Origin: an uncultured Cellulophaga sp. | Lineage (GTDB): Bacteria; Bacteroidota; Bacteroidia; Flavobacteriales; Flavobacteriaceae | Assembly (NCBI GenBank): GCA_947491225.1 | Contig: CANLIE010000009.1 | Span: 20,558-84,557, forward strand | Reading direction: 5' to 3' | Length of the DNA stretch: 64,000 nucleotides | Shown: positions 28,524-38,162 of the stretch, one piece after another | Position numbering within the stretch: position 1 is the stretch's first letter | Layout: every line of letters begins with the position of its first letter | Translations under genes and position numbers: made by a program | Notes under the pieces: model-generated | Databases searched by the model: none | The model's input: the letters and a program-made list of their open reading frames with translations, nothing else | What the model was told of the DNA's origin: nothing

Positions 28524-29101
28524 TGAAGGGTGGCAAACTTATTATTTTTTCAGCACCATCTGGTAGTGGCAAAACAACAATTGTAAGACATTTGCTTGCA
28601 AAGGAAGAATTAAACTTAGCCTTTTCGGTTTCTGCAACTTCAAGACCCAAAAGAGGAAAAGAAAAACACGGTGAGCAATACTACTTTTTATCACTTTCTC
28701 AATTTAAAAATCATATTAAAAATGATGATTTTTTAGAATGGGAAGAAGTCTATAGAGACAACTTTTATGGTACTTTTAATAGTGAAGTGGAACGATTATG
28801 GGCAGAAGGTAAAAATGTTATTTTTGATATTGATGTAGTGGGTGGTCTACGCATAAAAAAGAAGTACCCTGAACAAACTTTAGCTGTTTTTGTAAAGCCA
28901 CCCAGTATAGATGAGCTTAAAATTAGGCTTAAAAAAAGAAGTACTGAGAGTGATGATAAAATAAATATGCGTATTGCAAAAGCATCTGTAGAGCTAGCTA
29001 CTGCCCCGCAGTTTGATTCTATAATTGAAAATTATGATTTAAACACTGCCTTACAAGAAGCTGAAAGTTTAGTTTTAGATTTCATTAATAAACCATCTTA
29101 A
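28520..29101 (+). CDS. gmk: Guanylate kinase
   Basis: A 193-residue GMP kinase (GMP + ATP to GDP + ADP). P-loop SAPSGSGKTT at 11-20; GMP-binding SATSRPKRGKEKHGEQYYF; and lid KKRSTESDDKINMR. The frame begins with two Met codons (1 and 2), and either could initiate; the first overlaps the yicC stop. nadD starts 15 bp downstream. Cytoplasmic, essential in most bacteria. Confidence 0.97.
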   Translation: MMKGGKLIIFSAPSGSGKTTIVRHLLAKEELNLAFSVSATSRPKRGKEKHGEQYYFLSLSQFKNHIKNDDFLEWEEVYRDNFYGTFNSEVERLWAEGKNVIFDIDVVGGLRIKKKYPEQTLAVFVKPPSIDELKIRLKKRSTESDDKINMRIAKASVELATAPQFDSIIENYDLNTALQEAESLVLDFINKPS

Positions 29102-29116
29102 AAAAATAGTTTTTAA

Positions 29117-29701
29117 ATGAAAAAAGTAGGATTGTATTTTGGCACTTTTAATCCAATCCATATTGGACATTTAATCATTGCAAACCATATTGTAGAATTT
29201 TCTGATTTAGATGAAGTTTGGTTTGTAATAACTCCGCAAAGTCCTTTTAAAACAAAACAGTCGTTATTGGACAACAATCATAGGTATCAAATGGTTTTTG
29301 AAGCAACTGAAGAGTATCCAAAACTTAAACCATCCAATATAGAATTCAATTTACCTCAACCCAATTATACTGTGCATACTTTAGCACATCTGTTGGATAA
29401 ATATTTAAAACAGTACGATTTTTCCTTGATTATGGGAGAAGACAATCTAAAAGGACTTCATAAATGGAAAAACTATGAAGTAATTTTAGAAAATCACAGC
29501 ATTTATGTTTATCCAAGAATATCAGCTGGAGAAATAGAACATCAATTTAAAAATCATAAAAAGATTAAACCCGTTGATGCCCCTATAATGGAAATTTCTT
29601 CAACCTTTATACGTAAGCAACATAAATTAGGAAAAAATATTAAACCATTATTACCAAATACAGTTTGGAAGTATATAGATGAGATGAATTTCTACAAATA
29701 A
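29117..29701 (+). CDS. nadD: Nicotinate-nucleotide adenylyltransferase
   Basis: A 194-residue enzyme of NAD synthesis that adenylates nicotinate mononucleotide. The nucleotidyltransferase signature GTFNPIHIGH is at 9-18 and the C-terminal ISSTFIRKQ motif (the SSTxxR type) is present. Length and motif spacing are those of NadD, not of the coaD or cytidylyltransferase groups. Third gene of the yicC operon; the intergenic space to the metalloprotease is 80 bp. Confidence 0.96.
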   Translation: MKKVGLYFGTFNPIHIGHLIIANHIVEFSDLDEVWFVITPQSPFKTKQSLLDNNHRYQMVFEATEEYPKLKPSNIEFNLPQPNYTVHTLAHLLDKYLKQYDFSLIMGEDNLKGLHKWKNYEVILENHSIYVYPRISAGEIEHQFKNHKKIKPVDAPIMEISSTFIRKQHKLGKNIKPLLPNTVWKYIDEMNFYK

Positions 29702-29781
29702 ATCTTATTTGTTAACTTTTTTCTAAGAAAACATACCATTCAGTTTTAGTATATTGCCAGACAAACTAAACTAAACTAAAA

Positions 29782-32241
29782 ATGAAAAAAACACTATTAT
29801 GCTGTTTAGCAATCAGTTTACTTGCGACAGGAAGTGCTGTTTCCCAAAAAAAGAAAAAATCTAAAAAAAGGAAAACAGAACAAATTACTCATATTCCAAA
29901 TAAAGACAAAAATGGTATTAAGAGCTACAACAAAGTAGTTACAAAAAATGCTATATCTGATGAAGGTTTATTTATGGTACATAAGGTTAAAAAGACTTTT
30001 TTGTATGAAATTCCTTTTAACAAATTAAACAAAGATATGCTTTGGGTAACCAGAATAGCTCAAATACCAACTGGTTTTGGTGGCGGTTTTATGAATGCTG
30101 GCTCTAAAACTAACGAGCAAATGGTACAATGGACTCGTTTTCAAGACAAAATATTACTGAAAGCAAAATCTTACACTAATATTGCTGATAGTTCTAAAGC
30201 CATTAGCAAATCTGTTCGAATTAATAATTATGAACCTACCTTGTATGCTTTTGACATTAAAGCTTTTAATAATGATTCTACTAGTGTTGTCATTGATGTA
30301 ACATCATTTTTTAACTCTGATATCCCTGCCATTAGTGGATTGTCTAGTAGAACAAGAAAAACCTACAAAGTAAAAAGATTAGATCCCTCTAGAAGTTTTA
30401 TTAATAGTGTTAAGAGTTTTCCTGAAAATATAGAAGTTAAACAAGATTTTACATACACAGCTTCGAAACCCTCTACGCAAATGGCCACTGAGTCCATAAG
30501 TTTACAGATAAATCAATCTATGATTCTGCTACCAAAAGAACCAATGCAACCACGTATTTTTGATCCAAGGGTTGGTTTTTTTACCATTAGTCAGTATGAT
30601 TATAGCAGCAATGAATTAAAAGCACATCAAAAAACATATATTAGACGCTGGAGGTTAGAGCCTAAAGACCCAGCTGCATATAGCCGTGGTGAATTGGTAG
30701 AACCTGTTAAACCAATAATTTATTATTTAGACCCTGGGACTCCTGAAAATTTAAAAGAGTACATAAAACAAGGCATTGAAGATTGGCAAAAACCTTTTGA
30801 AACTGCGGGTTTTAAGAATGCAATTATAGCACGAGATGCTCCTACACCTGAAGAAGATCCAGAATTTAGTCCAGAAGATATTAGATACTCAGTAATACGC
30901 TATGTAGCGAGTACTACTAGAAATGCAACTGGCCCTAGTGTTTCTGACCCAAGAAGTGGTGAAATCATAGAAAGCGACATTATTTGGTATCATAACCACT
31001 TACGCAGCTACAGAAACAGATACTTATTAGAAACTGGTGCTGCCAATCCTAATGCTAGAACACTTAATACAAAGCCAGAAGAAATTGGAGAAATGATGCG
31101 TATGGTTATTGCACATGAAGTAGGCCATGCATTAGGTTTTCCTCATAATATGGCAGCCAGCTATGCCTATCCTGTTGAGTCATTACGAGATGGATCATTT
31201 ACACAAAAATATGGTATTGCAGCAAGTATTATGGATTATGCGCGTTATAATTATATAGCTCAACCAGGAGATGAGAACATTAGGTTTGTACGTCAAATGG
31301 GACCATACGATCATTATGTAACCAATTGGGGTTATCGCTATTTAGGTGCTGAAACGCCAGAAGCAGAAGTAACAACTCTAAATCAATGGATACTAGAAAA
31401 AGCAAACGACCCAAAATATAAATTTGGCAGGCAATCTAGTTCCTTTGATCCTCAATCGCAAACCGAAGGCCTAGGGAATGACCCTATTAAGGCTAGTAGC
31501 TACGGTATTGAAAATTTAAAATATGTAGCAAAAAACCTTAGCAAGTGGACATCTGATCAAACCAATAATTATGATGACCTTGAAGAATTATATGGTGAGT
31601 TACTTAGTGTTTTTGGAAGGTATGCGGGACATGTAGTTACTAATATTGGAGGTGTATATGAAAACTTAAAAACTCCAACACAAGAAGGAGTTATATACAC
31701 ACATTTGGATAAGGAAACTCAAAAAAAGTCTATGGAATGGTTACAAAAAAATGTGTTTAGTACTCCCTATTGGCTAATGGATAAATCTATATTGCAAAAT
31801 ATAAATTATGCTGGATATTCTGAAAGTTTACGAAATGTACAAGCCAAGCATTTAAACGCTCTATTAAACACAAATCGTATAGGAAGATTGATAGATGCAG
31901 AAGTAACAAATAAAAACTACTATAGTGCATTAGAAATGCTAAGAGATTTACGTAAAGGCTTATGGAAAGAGGCATACATAGGAAAAAACGTAAATATTTA
32001 TCGTAGAAACTTACAGCGTACATACTTAGAGCAAATGGAATCTTTATTCAATATTAAAGATAGTTCTGGAAGAATGAATTATAATGCGAGTACTTCTGAC
32101 ATTGGCCCTTTAGTTTATGGGGAATTAAAAATATTACGGGGTAAATTACAATCTGCAAAAAATGGAAACATAAATACAATTACACGTTACCATTATGAAG
32201 CCGCAATTGCAAAAATAGATCAACTATTAGATCCTAAATAA
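29782..32241 (+). CDS. Zinc-dependent metalloprotease (DUF5117/DUF5118-type), secreted
   Basis: An 819-residue protein with a signal peptide (LLCCLAISLLATGSAVSQ, cleavage near 21). Directly after it lies a Lys-rich stretch. The N-terminal half has DUF5118/DUF5117-like strands (FLYEIPFNKLNKDMLWVTRI). The zincin site is HEVGHALGFPH, residues 445-455 (HExxHxxGxxH, His445, His449, His455), with Met-turn candidate SIMDYARYN. It should be exported to the periplasm or beyond. A strong bidirectional terminator follows. Substrate unknown. Confidence 0.9.
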   Translation: MKKTLLCCLAISLLATGSAVSQKKKKSKKRKTEQITHIPNKDKNGIKSYNKVVTKNAISDEGLFMVHKVKKTFLYEIPFNKLNKDMLWVTRIAQIPTGFGGGFMNAGSKTNEQMVQWTRFQDKILLKAKSYTNIADSSKAISKSVRINNYEPTLYAFDIKAFNNDSTSVVIDVTSFFNSDIPAISGLSSRTRKTYKVKRLDPSRSFINSVKSFPENIEVKQDFTYTASKPSTQMATESISLQINQSMILLPKEPMQPRIFDPRVGFFTISQYDYSSNELKAHQKTYIRRWRLEPKDPAAYSRGELVEPVKPIIYYLDPGTPENLKEYIKQGIEDWQKPFETAGFKNAIIARDAPTPEEDPEFSPEDIRYSVIRYVASTTRNATGPSVSDPRSGEIIESDIIWYHNHLRSYRNRYLLETGAANPNARTLNTKPEEIGEMMRMVIAHEVGHALGFPHNMAASYAYPVESLRDGSFTQKYGIAASIMDYARYNYIAQPGDENIRFVRQMGPYDHYVTNWGYRYLGAETPEAEVTTLNQWILEKANDPKYKFGRQSSSFDPQSQTEGLGNDPIKASSYGIENLKYVAKNLSKWTSDQTNNYDDLEELYGELLSVFGRYAGHVVTNIGGVYENLKTPTQEGVIYTHLDKETQKKSMEWLQKNVFSTPYWLMDKSILQNINYAGYSESLRNVQAKHLNALLNTNRIGRLIDAEVTNKNYYSALEMLRDLRKGLWKEAYIGKNVNIYRRNLQRTYLEQMESLFNIKDSSGRMNYNASTSDIGPLVYGELKILRGKLQSAKNGNINTITRYHYEAAIAKIDQLLDPK

Positions 32242-32260
32242 GAGTGTAATTATAAAACTT

Positions 32261-32300
32261 AAAAAAAGGGCAATCTTTTAAAAGATTGCCCTTTTTTTTA
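32261..32300. terminator. Strong bidirectional terminator
   Basis: AAAAAGGGCAATCTTT and AAGATTGCCCTTTTT form a near-perfect stem with T runs on both strands, 20 bp after the metalloprotease stop. Confidence 0.85.
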
Positions 32301-32373
32301 ACAGTGATTTCTACTTAACACATAGTTCCTAAATATGTGTCATTTTTATGATAATACTATTCTAATAAGTGCC

Positions 32374-32432
32374 CTTTTACAATTTTAATTTATCATAATA
32401 AAGTGTTCTTTTTTGCCCCAGAATAAGTATAA
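32374..32432 (+). repeat. Dispersed repeat, copy 4 (partial)
   Basis: TTTACAATTTTAATTTATCATAATAAAGTGTTC then a T run, and CCAGAATAAGTATAAAA. It matches the first half of copies 2 and 3 with scattered changes. Confidence 0.45.
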
Positions 32433-32474
32433 AAATTATACTTCTCATTTTATTTAAATTGTTACTAATATATG

Positions 32475-32506
32475 AAAAACCTCAGCATAAAAACGCTAAG
32501 GTTTAT
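32475..32506 (-). terminator. Terminator of the phosphate transporter gene
   Basis: AAACCTCAGC and GCTAAGGTTT form a stem with one mismatch around an A-rich loop; on the minus strand it ends GGTTTTTC, and it lies 19 bp after the stop. Confidence 0.7.
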
Positions 32507-32524
32507 TTAAATAATCATTTAAAT

Positions 32525-34819
32525 CTATTCTGAAATAGTCGCTGGAGGCACACTACTATCATGTTCTTTATAATAAAGTTCTAACATATTCATTGTAGCA
32601 GACATTAAATCTTTAGTTTCTAATAATAGTGAAAAATATAAGGTAGTATTTTTTGGACTTGATTCTTCTGTCCTGGTTCTTTCTACTTGCTTTTGTATTT
32701 TTTGCGATAACATTTCAAAAAGCTCATCCTTTTCATTTAAAATACTTCCTATTTTTTCAAATGAACGCGAATCAAAAGCATCATAGGTTTTATTTAAAAT
32801 ATGTTCTAGCTTATAATCAATTTCTTTTAGTTCCTTAATCTGATTATATTTTAACTTTTTGTGGTTATTATTTATATGCTTATAAGATATTTTAGTAATA
32901 TACTCTAATGACTGGGTCATATCTTGTAAATACCCCAAAATGTTTATATAAAAATCACTAGCACCAACACTTGCATCATCTAAGTTTTTTATAAAATAAA
33001 ATAGGTGATTCCTTAAGTCATCTATTTCATTAGATAATGCAACTACTCCTTTTTTATTCTTTTTAAGAATATCTAAGTTCTGTTTTGCAAGTCCATCTAT
33101 AGCGTTAGTATAAGTTTTGTTAGCTCTTTTAACAACATTAGATGTATTCTTAGCACTCTCTAAAATTACACCTTGAATAGAGCTGCTTTCTGCTCTTCTT
33201 AAGCTATCTTCTGCCTTAATTTCTTTTGACTTTTTATTGTAAGAAATATAATTTCTAGCCAACAATAAAACAGCAACAAATAATAAGATGGCGATTGCGG
33301 CACCAGTTCCAAAATTAATTAAGGTAAGAATTATTCCAGCGGCAGTAAATGCAATAATAGCAGTACCAAACCAACCACCAATAACATTTAAAACACCAGC
33401 AACTCTATAAACGGCGCTTTCTGCCCCCCAAGCTCTGTCTGCTAATGATGTTCCCATAGCAACCATAAAAGTTACATAGGTAGTAGATAATGGTAATTTA
33501 TAAGATGTAGCAATAGAAATTAAAATCCCTGCCACCATTAAATTAACAGCTGCTCTTACCATATCAAAAGCTGGCATTTCAAAAGTTTTGTCTTTTGCTA
33601 ATGAAACAGCTGGTTTTTCAAATTTAGCTTCAATTTTATCAGATATAGATTTAGGTAAAATAGTTGCTGTATACTTAGAAGTCGCCATAGCTATTCTAAC
33701 AATACCTCTAGATAAGAAGTTAGGCTCAAAACGTTCTTTTCCCTCTCCTTCTCTAGATAAATTAATTTCAGTTTCTGCAACATAACGTGCTTTTTTAGAA
33801 AACCATAAGGTTGTAACCATAATCATACCAGATATAAACAACAATAAAGTTGGGGTAGGCACTTCTTTAGAAAGAATATTCATACTAAATTTAGTTGCAT
33901 CAACACCAGAACCAACCCACTCTGTATATGATTGATATGCAGCTATTGGCACACCAATAAAGTTTACTAAATCATTACCTGCAAAAGCCAATGCCAAAGC
34001 AAAGGTACCAACACCAATAATTAATTTATAGATATTAATTTTTACAAAAACGGTTAATACATATGAGATTATTGACCAAAGGGCAAAGTTTACTAAAACA
34101 ATTCCCATCCACTGGGTTTCCAAAAAGTCTTTTATGGTTACGCCTCCTATAACATCAAAACTTTGACTTGCTAAAGCAGTACCTTTTATACCCTTCATAA
34201 ATATGAAATATGTTATTGCTGACAAAGCAGCACCACCAAACAAAGCACCTACCCACTTAGCTTTCTTTTGAAAGTCATAAGACAATAATAAACGGGAAAT
34301 CCACTGTACCATTGCACCAATAGAAAATGCTACTACCACAGACAGCAAAATACCCAATATAATTTCAGTAGCTTTGGATGTGTTTATGTAATTCATAACG
34401 TCAGAAAAACTACCTCCACCTGCTCCAATCTTTATCAATGCCATAGCCACCGCTGCACCCAACAACTCAAACACAATAGAAACTGTTGTAGAAGTAGGCA
34501 TACCTAGTGTGTTAAAGAAATCTAATAGCAATATGTCTGTTATCATTACAGCCATAAAAATGAACATAATTTCATTAAAATAGAATTCTCCAGGATTAAA
34601 GATTCCTTTTCTAGCTACCTCCATCATACCGCTTGAGAAAATTGCCCCACAGGCAATGCCAATACTAGCAACAATCATTATGGTTTTAAAAGATATAGCT
34701 TTAGAACCTATAGCTGAATTTAAGAAATTAACAGCGTCATTACTAACACCAACAACTAAATCTGCTATAGCTAACACAGCTAAGGCTATTATCATTATAA
34801 GATAAATATTACTCTCCAT
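32525..34819 (-). CDS. Inorganic phosphate transporter (PiT) with C-terminal PhoU-like domain
   Basis: A 764-residue membrane protein. The N-terminal 530 residues carry two PiT repeats, with GVSNDAVNFLNSAIGS near the start and GNDLVNFIGVPIAAYQS in the second repeat; these Asn-Asp motifs bind phosphate. About 12 membrane segments are visible. From about 540 to 760 there is a helical, charged region (DDLRNHLFYFIKNLDDASVGA, EIDYKLEHILNKTYDAF) like PhoU/DUF47, which in other systems regulates phosphate uptake. The fusion suggests self-regulation. Single gene with its own terminator. Confidence 0.93.
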   Translation of the reverse strand: MESNIYLIMIIALAVLAIADLVVGVSNDAVNFLNSAIGSKAISFKTIMIVASIGIACGAIFSSGMMEVARKGIFNPGEFYFNEIMFIFMAVMITDILLLDFFNTLGMPTSTTVSIVFELLGAAVAMALIKIGAGGGSFSDVMNYINTSKATEIILGILLSVVVAFSIGAMVQWISRLLLSYDFQKKAKWVGALFGGAALSAITYFIFMKGIKGTALASQSFDVIGGVTIKDFLETQWMGIVLVNFALWSIISYVLTVFVKINIYKLIIGVGTFALALAFAGNDLVNFIGVPIAAYQSYTEWVGSGVDATKFSMNILSKEVPTPTLLLFISGMIMVTTLWFSKKARYVAETEINLSREGEGKERFEPNFLSRGIVRIAMATSKYTATILPKSISDKIEAKFEKPAVSLAKDKTFEMPAFDMVRAAVNLMVAGILISIATSYKLPLSTTYVTFMVAMGTSLADRAWGAESAVYRVAGVLNVIGGWFGTAIIAFTAAGIILTLINFGTGAAIAILLFVAVLLLARNYISYNKKSKEIKAEDSLRRAESSSIQGVILESAKNTSNVVKRANKTYTNAIDGLAKQNLDILKKNKKGVVALSNEIDDLRNHLFYFIKNLDDASVGASDFYINILGYLQDMTQSLEYITKISYKHINNNHKKLKYNQIKELKEIDYKLEHILNKTYDAFDSRSFEKIGSILNEKDELFEMLSQKIQKQVERTRTEESSPKNTTLYFSLLLETKDLMSATMNMLELYYKEHDSSVPPATISE

Positions 34820-35155
34820 AATTTATTAAAATTCGATTTGCAAATATGTTTTGTTTATTCTTTACTAACGTTATCTTAAGGTTATCTTTATCTAAAAGTG
34901 ATCATCTATATTATATGCTGTATATCACTTAATTAGGTTTAAAATCCTTATTTAAATGGTTTATATCTGTTTACACTTTCAAATTGTGTTCACAATGTAC
35001 TTATAAAATCTAAGATGTATTGAGTTTCATTATTTTTTGCTGTAATGTCTTTACCTAACTCTATATTAATATATCTAGTTGTCAATTCCCAATTATTTTT
35101 AAAAAGACACACTATTTATTAAATTCAAACTGCTTCTTACTTGTACAATACTACC

Positions 35156-35262
35156 AGTTAACACCATTTGTAATTTGAATTCACCGTAATAAATGTTCTT
35201 TTTTTATCTCAGTATCAGAATAAATATAAATAGTAGCCCTGCTCAATATCATTAAGTTTAAC
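35156..35262 (+). repeat. Dispersed repeat, copy 2
   Basis: CCATTTGTAATTTGAATTCA, then CCGTAATAAATGTTC, a T run, CTCAGTATCAGAATAAA and GTAGCCCTGCTC. It matches the first two-thirds of copy 3 (40490-40640). Confidence 0.6.
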
Positions 35263-35335
35263 TCTTTTTAAACAGCACCTCTGTTATTTTTAGTTACTTG
35301 ATATTTTGTTGTTTTTCTTCTGTACTTATCTCTAT

Positions 35336-35492
35336 TAAAAGTTTTAAAACCACCAAGGTGAAAAAGTATGGCAATGGTTATAATTTCATTCTTAAACATT
35401 ACAGAAAGATGTTTGTTAAGGTTTTCTAACAAGGTTTTGTCTACTATTTGGTGGTATTCTTAGCAAAATTCATCAATAGTATAGAAAAATTA
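35336..35492 (-). pseudogene. IS982-family transposase fragment
   Basis: Read on the minus strand, one frame gives VDKTLLENLNKHLSVMFKNE and then IITIAILFHLGGFKTFN, which lines up with the IS982 copy at 4830 ([30 protein letters not shown]). A frame change separates it from ILLMNFAKN upstream, matching CLVDEFCKE. It breaks off right after GFKTFN. Only the N-terminal part survives. Confidence 0.65.
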
Positions 35493-35703
35493 AGTAATTT
35501 TAGAATAAGAAATTATAAATATATTTTTTAGGCAAATAAATTGATTTTCAATACTTTAATGTGTTAAAAATATATTTTTATTGCTATAATAGACTTGCTA
35601 AACATTAATAGAACTAAGGTTACTAATTTTTGAGCTTTGATTTGGTTTAAACTTTTTTACTAAAAAAAGCTATTTAAGTATCTTGCAGGCATAAATTTTT
35701 ACA

Positions 35704-37047
35704 ATGAATTGGGAGCAATTATTATCTTTAAAACGTTTTGGAGACACTAACAAGAGATTACGAAAAGAACAAGATGAAACTCGTTTGGGCTTTGAAGTAG
35801 ATTATGATAGGGTTATTTTTTCATCTGCCTTTAGAAGTTTACAAGATAAAACACAAGTAATACCTCTTTCTAAGACCGATTTTGTACATACACGGCTAAC
35901 ACATAGTATGGAAGTTTCTGTTGTTGGAAGAAGTCTAGGCAGGATTGTAGGTAAAAAAATACTGGAAAAACATCCGCATCTTAAAGAATTACATGGCTAT
36001 CACTATAATGATTTTGGTGCTATTGTTGCTGTAGCTTCTTTAGCACACGATATTGGAAATCCTCCTTTTGGACATAGTGGAGAAAAAGCTATTGGCGAAT
36101 ATTTTAAAACTGGTAATGGTAAAAGGTATCAATCCTTATTAAACAAAAAAGAATATCAAGACATCATAGATTTTGAAGGGAATGCAAACGGATTTAAATT
36201 ATTAACAGAGTCTAGAATAGGTGTTGAAGGCGGACTTAGATTAAGCTATGCAACTTTAGGAACTTTTATGAAGTACCCTAAAGAATCTTTACCTAAAAAA
36301 CCTACAAAGCATATTACTGACAAAAAATTTGGTTTTTTTCAATCTGAAAAACAATTTTTCAACGAAGTTGCAGAAGAATTAGGTCTACTACAAATAAGAA
36401 AAGGTGAAGATATTTCTTATGCCAGACATCCATTAACATATTTGGTTGAAGCTGCTGATGATATTTGTTATACTATTATTGATTTTGAAGATGGTATAAA
36501 TCTTGGGTTAATTTCTGAAGATTATGCATTAGAATATCTAATTAAGTTGGTAAAAGACAAAATAAATACCAAAAAGTACAACCAAATGATTTATATGCAA
36601 GACAGATTAAGCTATTTACGTGCTCTTGCTATAAACACATTAATAACAGATGCTGTTGACATATTTATTAAAAATGAAGAAGACATTTTAAATGGCACCT
36701 TTAATGTAGCTTTGTTAGATAAAAGTAACTACAAAGCTCAAATAAAAGATATAATTTCCTTGAGTGTTTCCAAAATATACCAATCTCAAGAAGTAATTGA
36801 AAAAGAAATAGCAGGCTATAAAATAATTTCTGACATCTTAGATGTTTATACCAATGCTCTTGTTAAAACAAACGAAGGAAAAGCGTCTAATTATGATAGG
36901 CTATTAATACAAACTTTGCCAGAGCACTATCAAAAAATAGATAGTTCATTATATGAAATTTTGTTAAGTACTTGTTGCTATGTTGCAAGTTTATCAGATA
37001 GTTCGGCTGTGCATATACATAATAAGATTATGGGTAAACAACTTTAA
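35704..37047 (+). CDS. dgt: Deoxyguanosine triphosphate triphosphohydrolase (dGTPase)
   Basis: A 447-residue HD-domain enzyme that converts dGTP to deoxyguanosine and triphosphate. Motifs: FRSLQDKTQV then HTRLTHSMEV (His67), AHDIGNPPFGHSGE (His115-Asp116, His124), and YLVEAADDICYTIIDFED with the second metal Asp. Length fits the dNTPase family rather than small HD proteins. It is convergent with the DUF3078 gene, overlapping it by 4 bp at the 3' ends. Function: dNTP pool control. Confidence 0.95.
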   Translation: MNWEQLLSLKRFGDTNKRLRKEQDETRLGFEVDYDRVIFSSAFRSLQDKTQVIPLSKTDFVHTRLTHSMEVSVVGRSLGRIVGKKILEKHPHLKELHGYHYNDFGAIVAVASLAHDIGNPPFGHSGEKAIGEYFKTGNGKRYQSLLNKKEYQDIIDFEGNANGFKLLTESRIGVEGGLRLSYATLGTFMKYPKESLPKKPTKHITDKKFGFFQSEKQFFNEVAEELGLLQIRKGEDISYARHPLTYLVEAADDICYTIIDFEDGINLGLISEDYALEYLIKLVKDKINTKKYNQMIYMQDRLSYLRALAINTLITDAVDIFIKNEEDILNGTFNVALLDKSNYKAQIKDIISLSVSKIYQSQEVIEKEIAGYKIISDILDVYTNALVKTNEGKASNYDRLLIQTLPEHYQKIDSSLYEILLSTCCYVASLSDSSAVHIHNKIMGKQL

Positions 37048-38162
37048 AAATCATATGAAAGTCCAACTCCTAATAGTTGTTTAAATTGTATTTTAGGTGT
37101 GCCAGGTGTTGTAACTACTCCATCAGTTTTAACCTCATCAAACAACACATCATCATCGTACAATAAATTAGTGCCAATCGTAGCCTTAACATATTGATTG
37201 ACTTTCATTTCTATTCTCATTTCCCAATCAATATCTATATTGCCAAAGCTATTGATATAATCAGTATACAATGTAAGGTCATGATCTAGGGTCATATTTT
37301 TATATATGTTGGTTTTCCAAGTATTGGTTATTAGAAACCCTAACTCCATTAAAGATGTTTCTCCTTTTTTAATAATATTATCCTTTGTATCTCTAACTGC
37401 TTTCTTAACACCAAATGCTCCTTCATTTGCCAAATCTTCATCCAATACAAAGGTTGCTTTTTGTGTTAATGGAGAGATGTACAGATTAAATTTTTTACCT
37501 TCAGAAATATAAGAGGTACCAGCTCCTAAAAATAAATAACCAGGTGCCATAAATGTTGATTTTTTCTTTTCTCTGTTTGGATATTTATAGCCATCAGCAA
37601 ATTGAGTATTAAAGTTGGCCTTAACGGAGTAGTACCAATTACTTATTGTATCTCTACGGTAGGCAAATGTTGAACTAAACCTTATGGCATCATCTGCCTT
37701 TCTTAGCTTTTCTCCTTCTTGAGAACTTAAACCGTAACGAAGATCCAAACGATTATTCCACTGTACATATCTAAATTTATAATTTCTTTCAAATTTTAAA
37801 TTCCCCAAAGCAGAAATAGCATTATTTCCTCCAGCTCTCCAATTTATGAATGCTACTTCATTAATTGTAATTCCCAAGCTATTTATTTTATCCCAAAAAG
37901 AAGGTATTGTAAACCGTTTAAATTTTTCTGTCCTAGGCTTAGTCTTATTAAAAGAAATACGAGGGTTGGTAAGTTTAACTCCCCTAGGAATGTATTTTAT
38001 TTTTTCTTGATTAATCCTAACCAAAATAGTACCTACTATTGTGGTATCTACCACTACAGAATCTAGTGTTTGAGGGTTAGTTGGTGTTTGCGCATTAATT
38101 GCATTATAACAAAAGACTATAATTGTAAATACAATTGTTATTCTAAACATTTTTAATGTCAT
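37044..38162 (-). CDS. DUF3078 domain-containing outer-membrane-type protein
   Basis: A 372-residue exported protein: signal peptide about 1-24 (ending INAQ), then long Tyr/Asn-rich beta strands and a final FKQLLGVGLSYDF that ends in Phe, as beta-barrel proteins do. WDKINSLGITINEVAFINWRAGG is the DUF3078 opening. Members are predicted Bacteroidota outer-membrane proteins of unknown role. It overlaps dxs by 4 bp and follows it in the same operon, an arrangement I associate with flavobacteria. Confidence 0.88.
   Translation of the reverse strand: MTLKMFRITIVFTIIVFCYNAINAQTPTNPQTLDSVVVDTTIVGTILVRINQEKIKYIPRGVKLTNPRISFNKTKPRTEKFKRFTIPSFWDKINSLGITINEVAFINWRAGGNNAISALGNLKFERNYKFRYVQWNNRLDLRYGLSSQEGEKLRKADDAIRFSSTFAYRRDTISNWYYSVKANFNTQFADGYKYPNREKKKSTFMAPGYLFLGAGTSYISEGKKFNLYISPLTQKATFVLDEDLANEGAFGVKKAVRDTKDNIIKKGETSLMELGFLITNTWKTNIYKNMTLDHDLTLYTDYINSFGNIDIDWEMRIEMKVNQYVKATIGTNLLYDDDVLFDEVKTDGVVTTPGTPKIQFKQLLGVGLSYDF

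Larger units (their letters stand above)
34820..35703. other. 884-bp gap with a repeat copy and an IS relic
   Basis: It holds the dispersed repeat copy 2 (35156-35262) and, on the minus strand, an IS982 transposase fragment (35336-35492). A stretch just before dgt reads GTATCTTGCAGGC, close to a -7 element. Otherwise AT-rich non-coding. Confidence 0.5.

Noticed and set aside
32653..32838. 61-codon plus frame opposite the phosphate transporter
   Set aside because: A shadow of the PhoU-like domain on the other strand.
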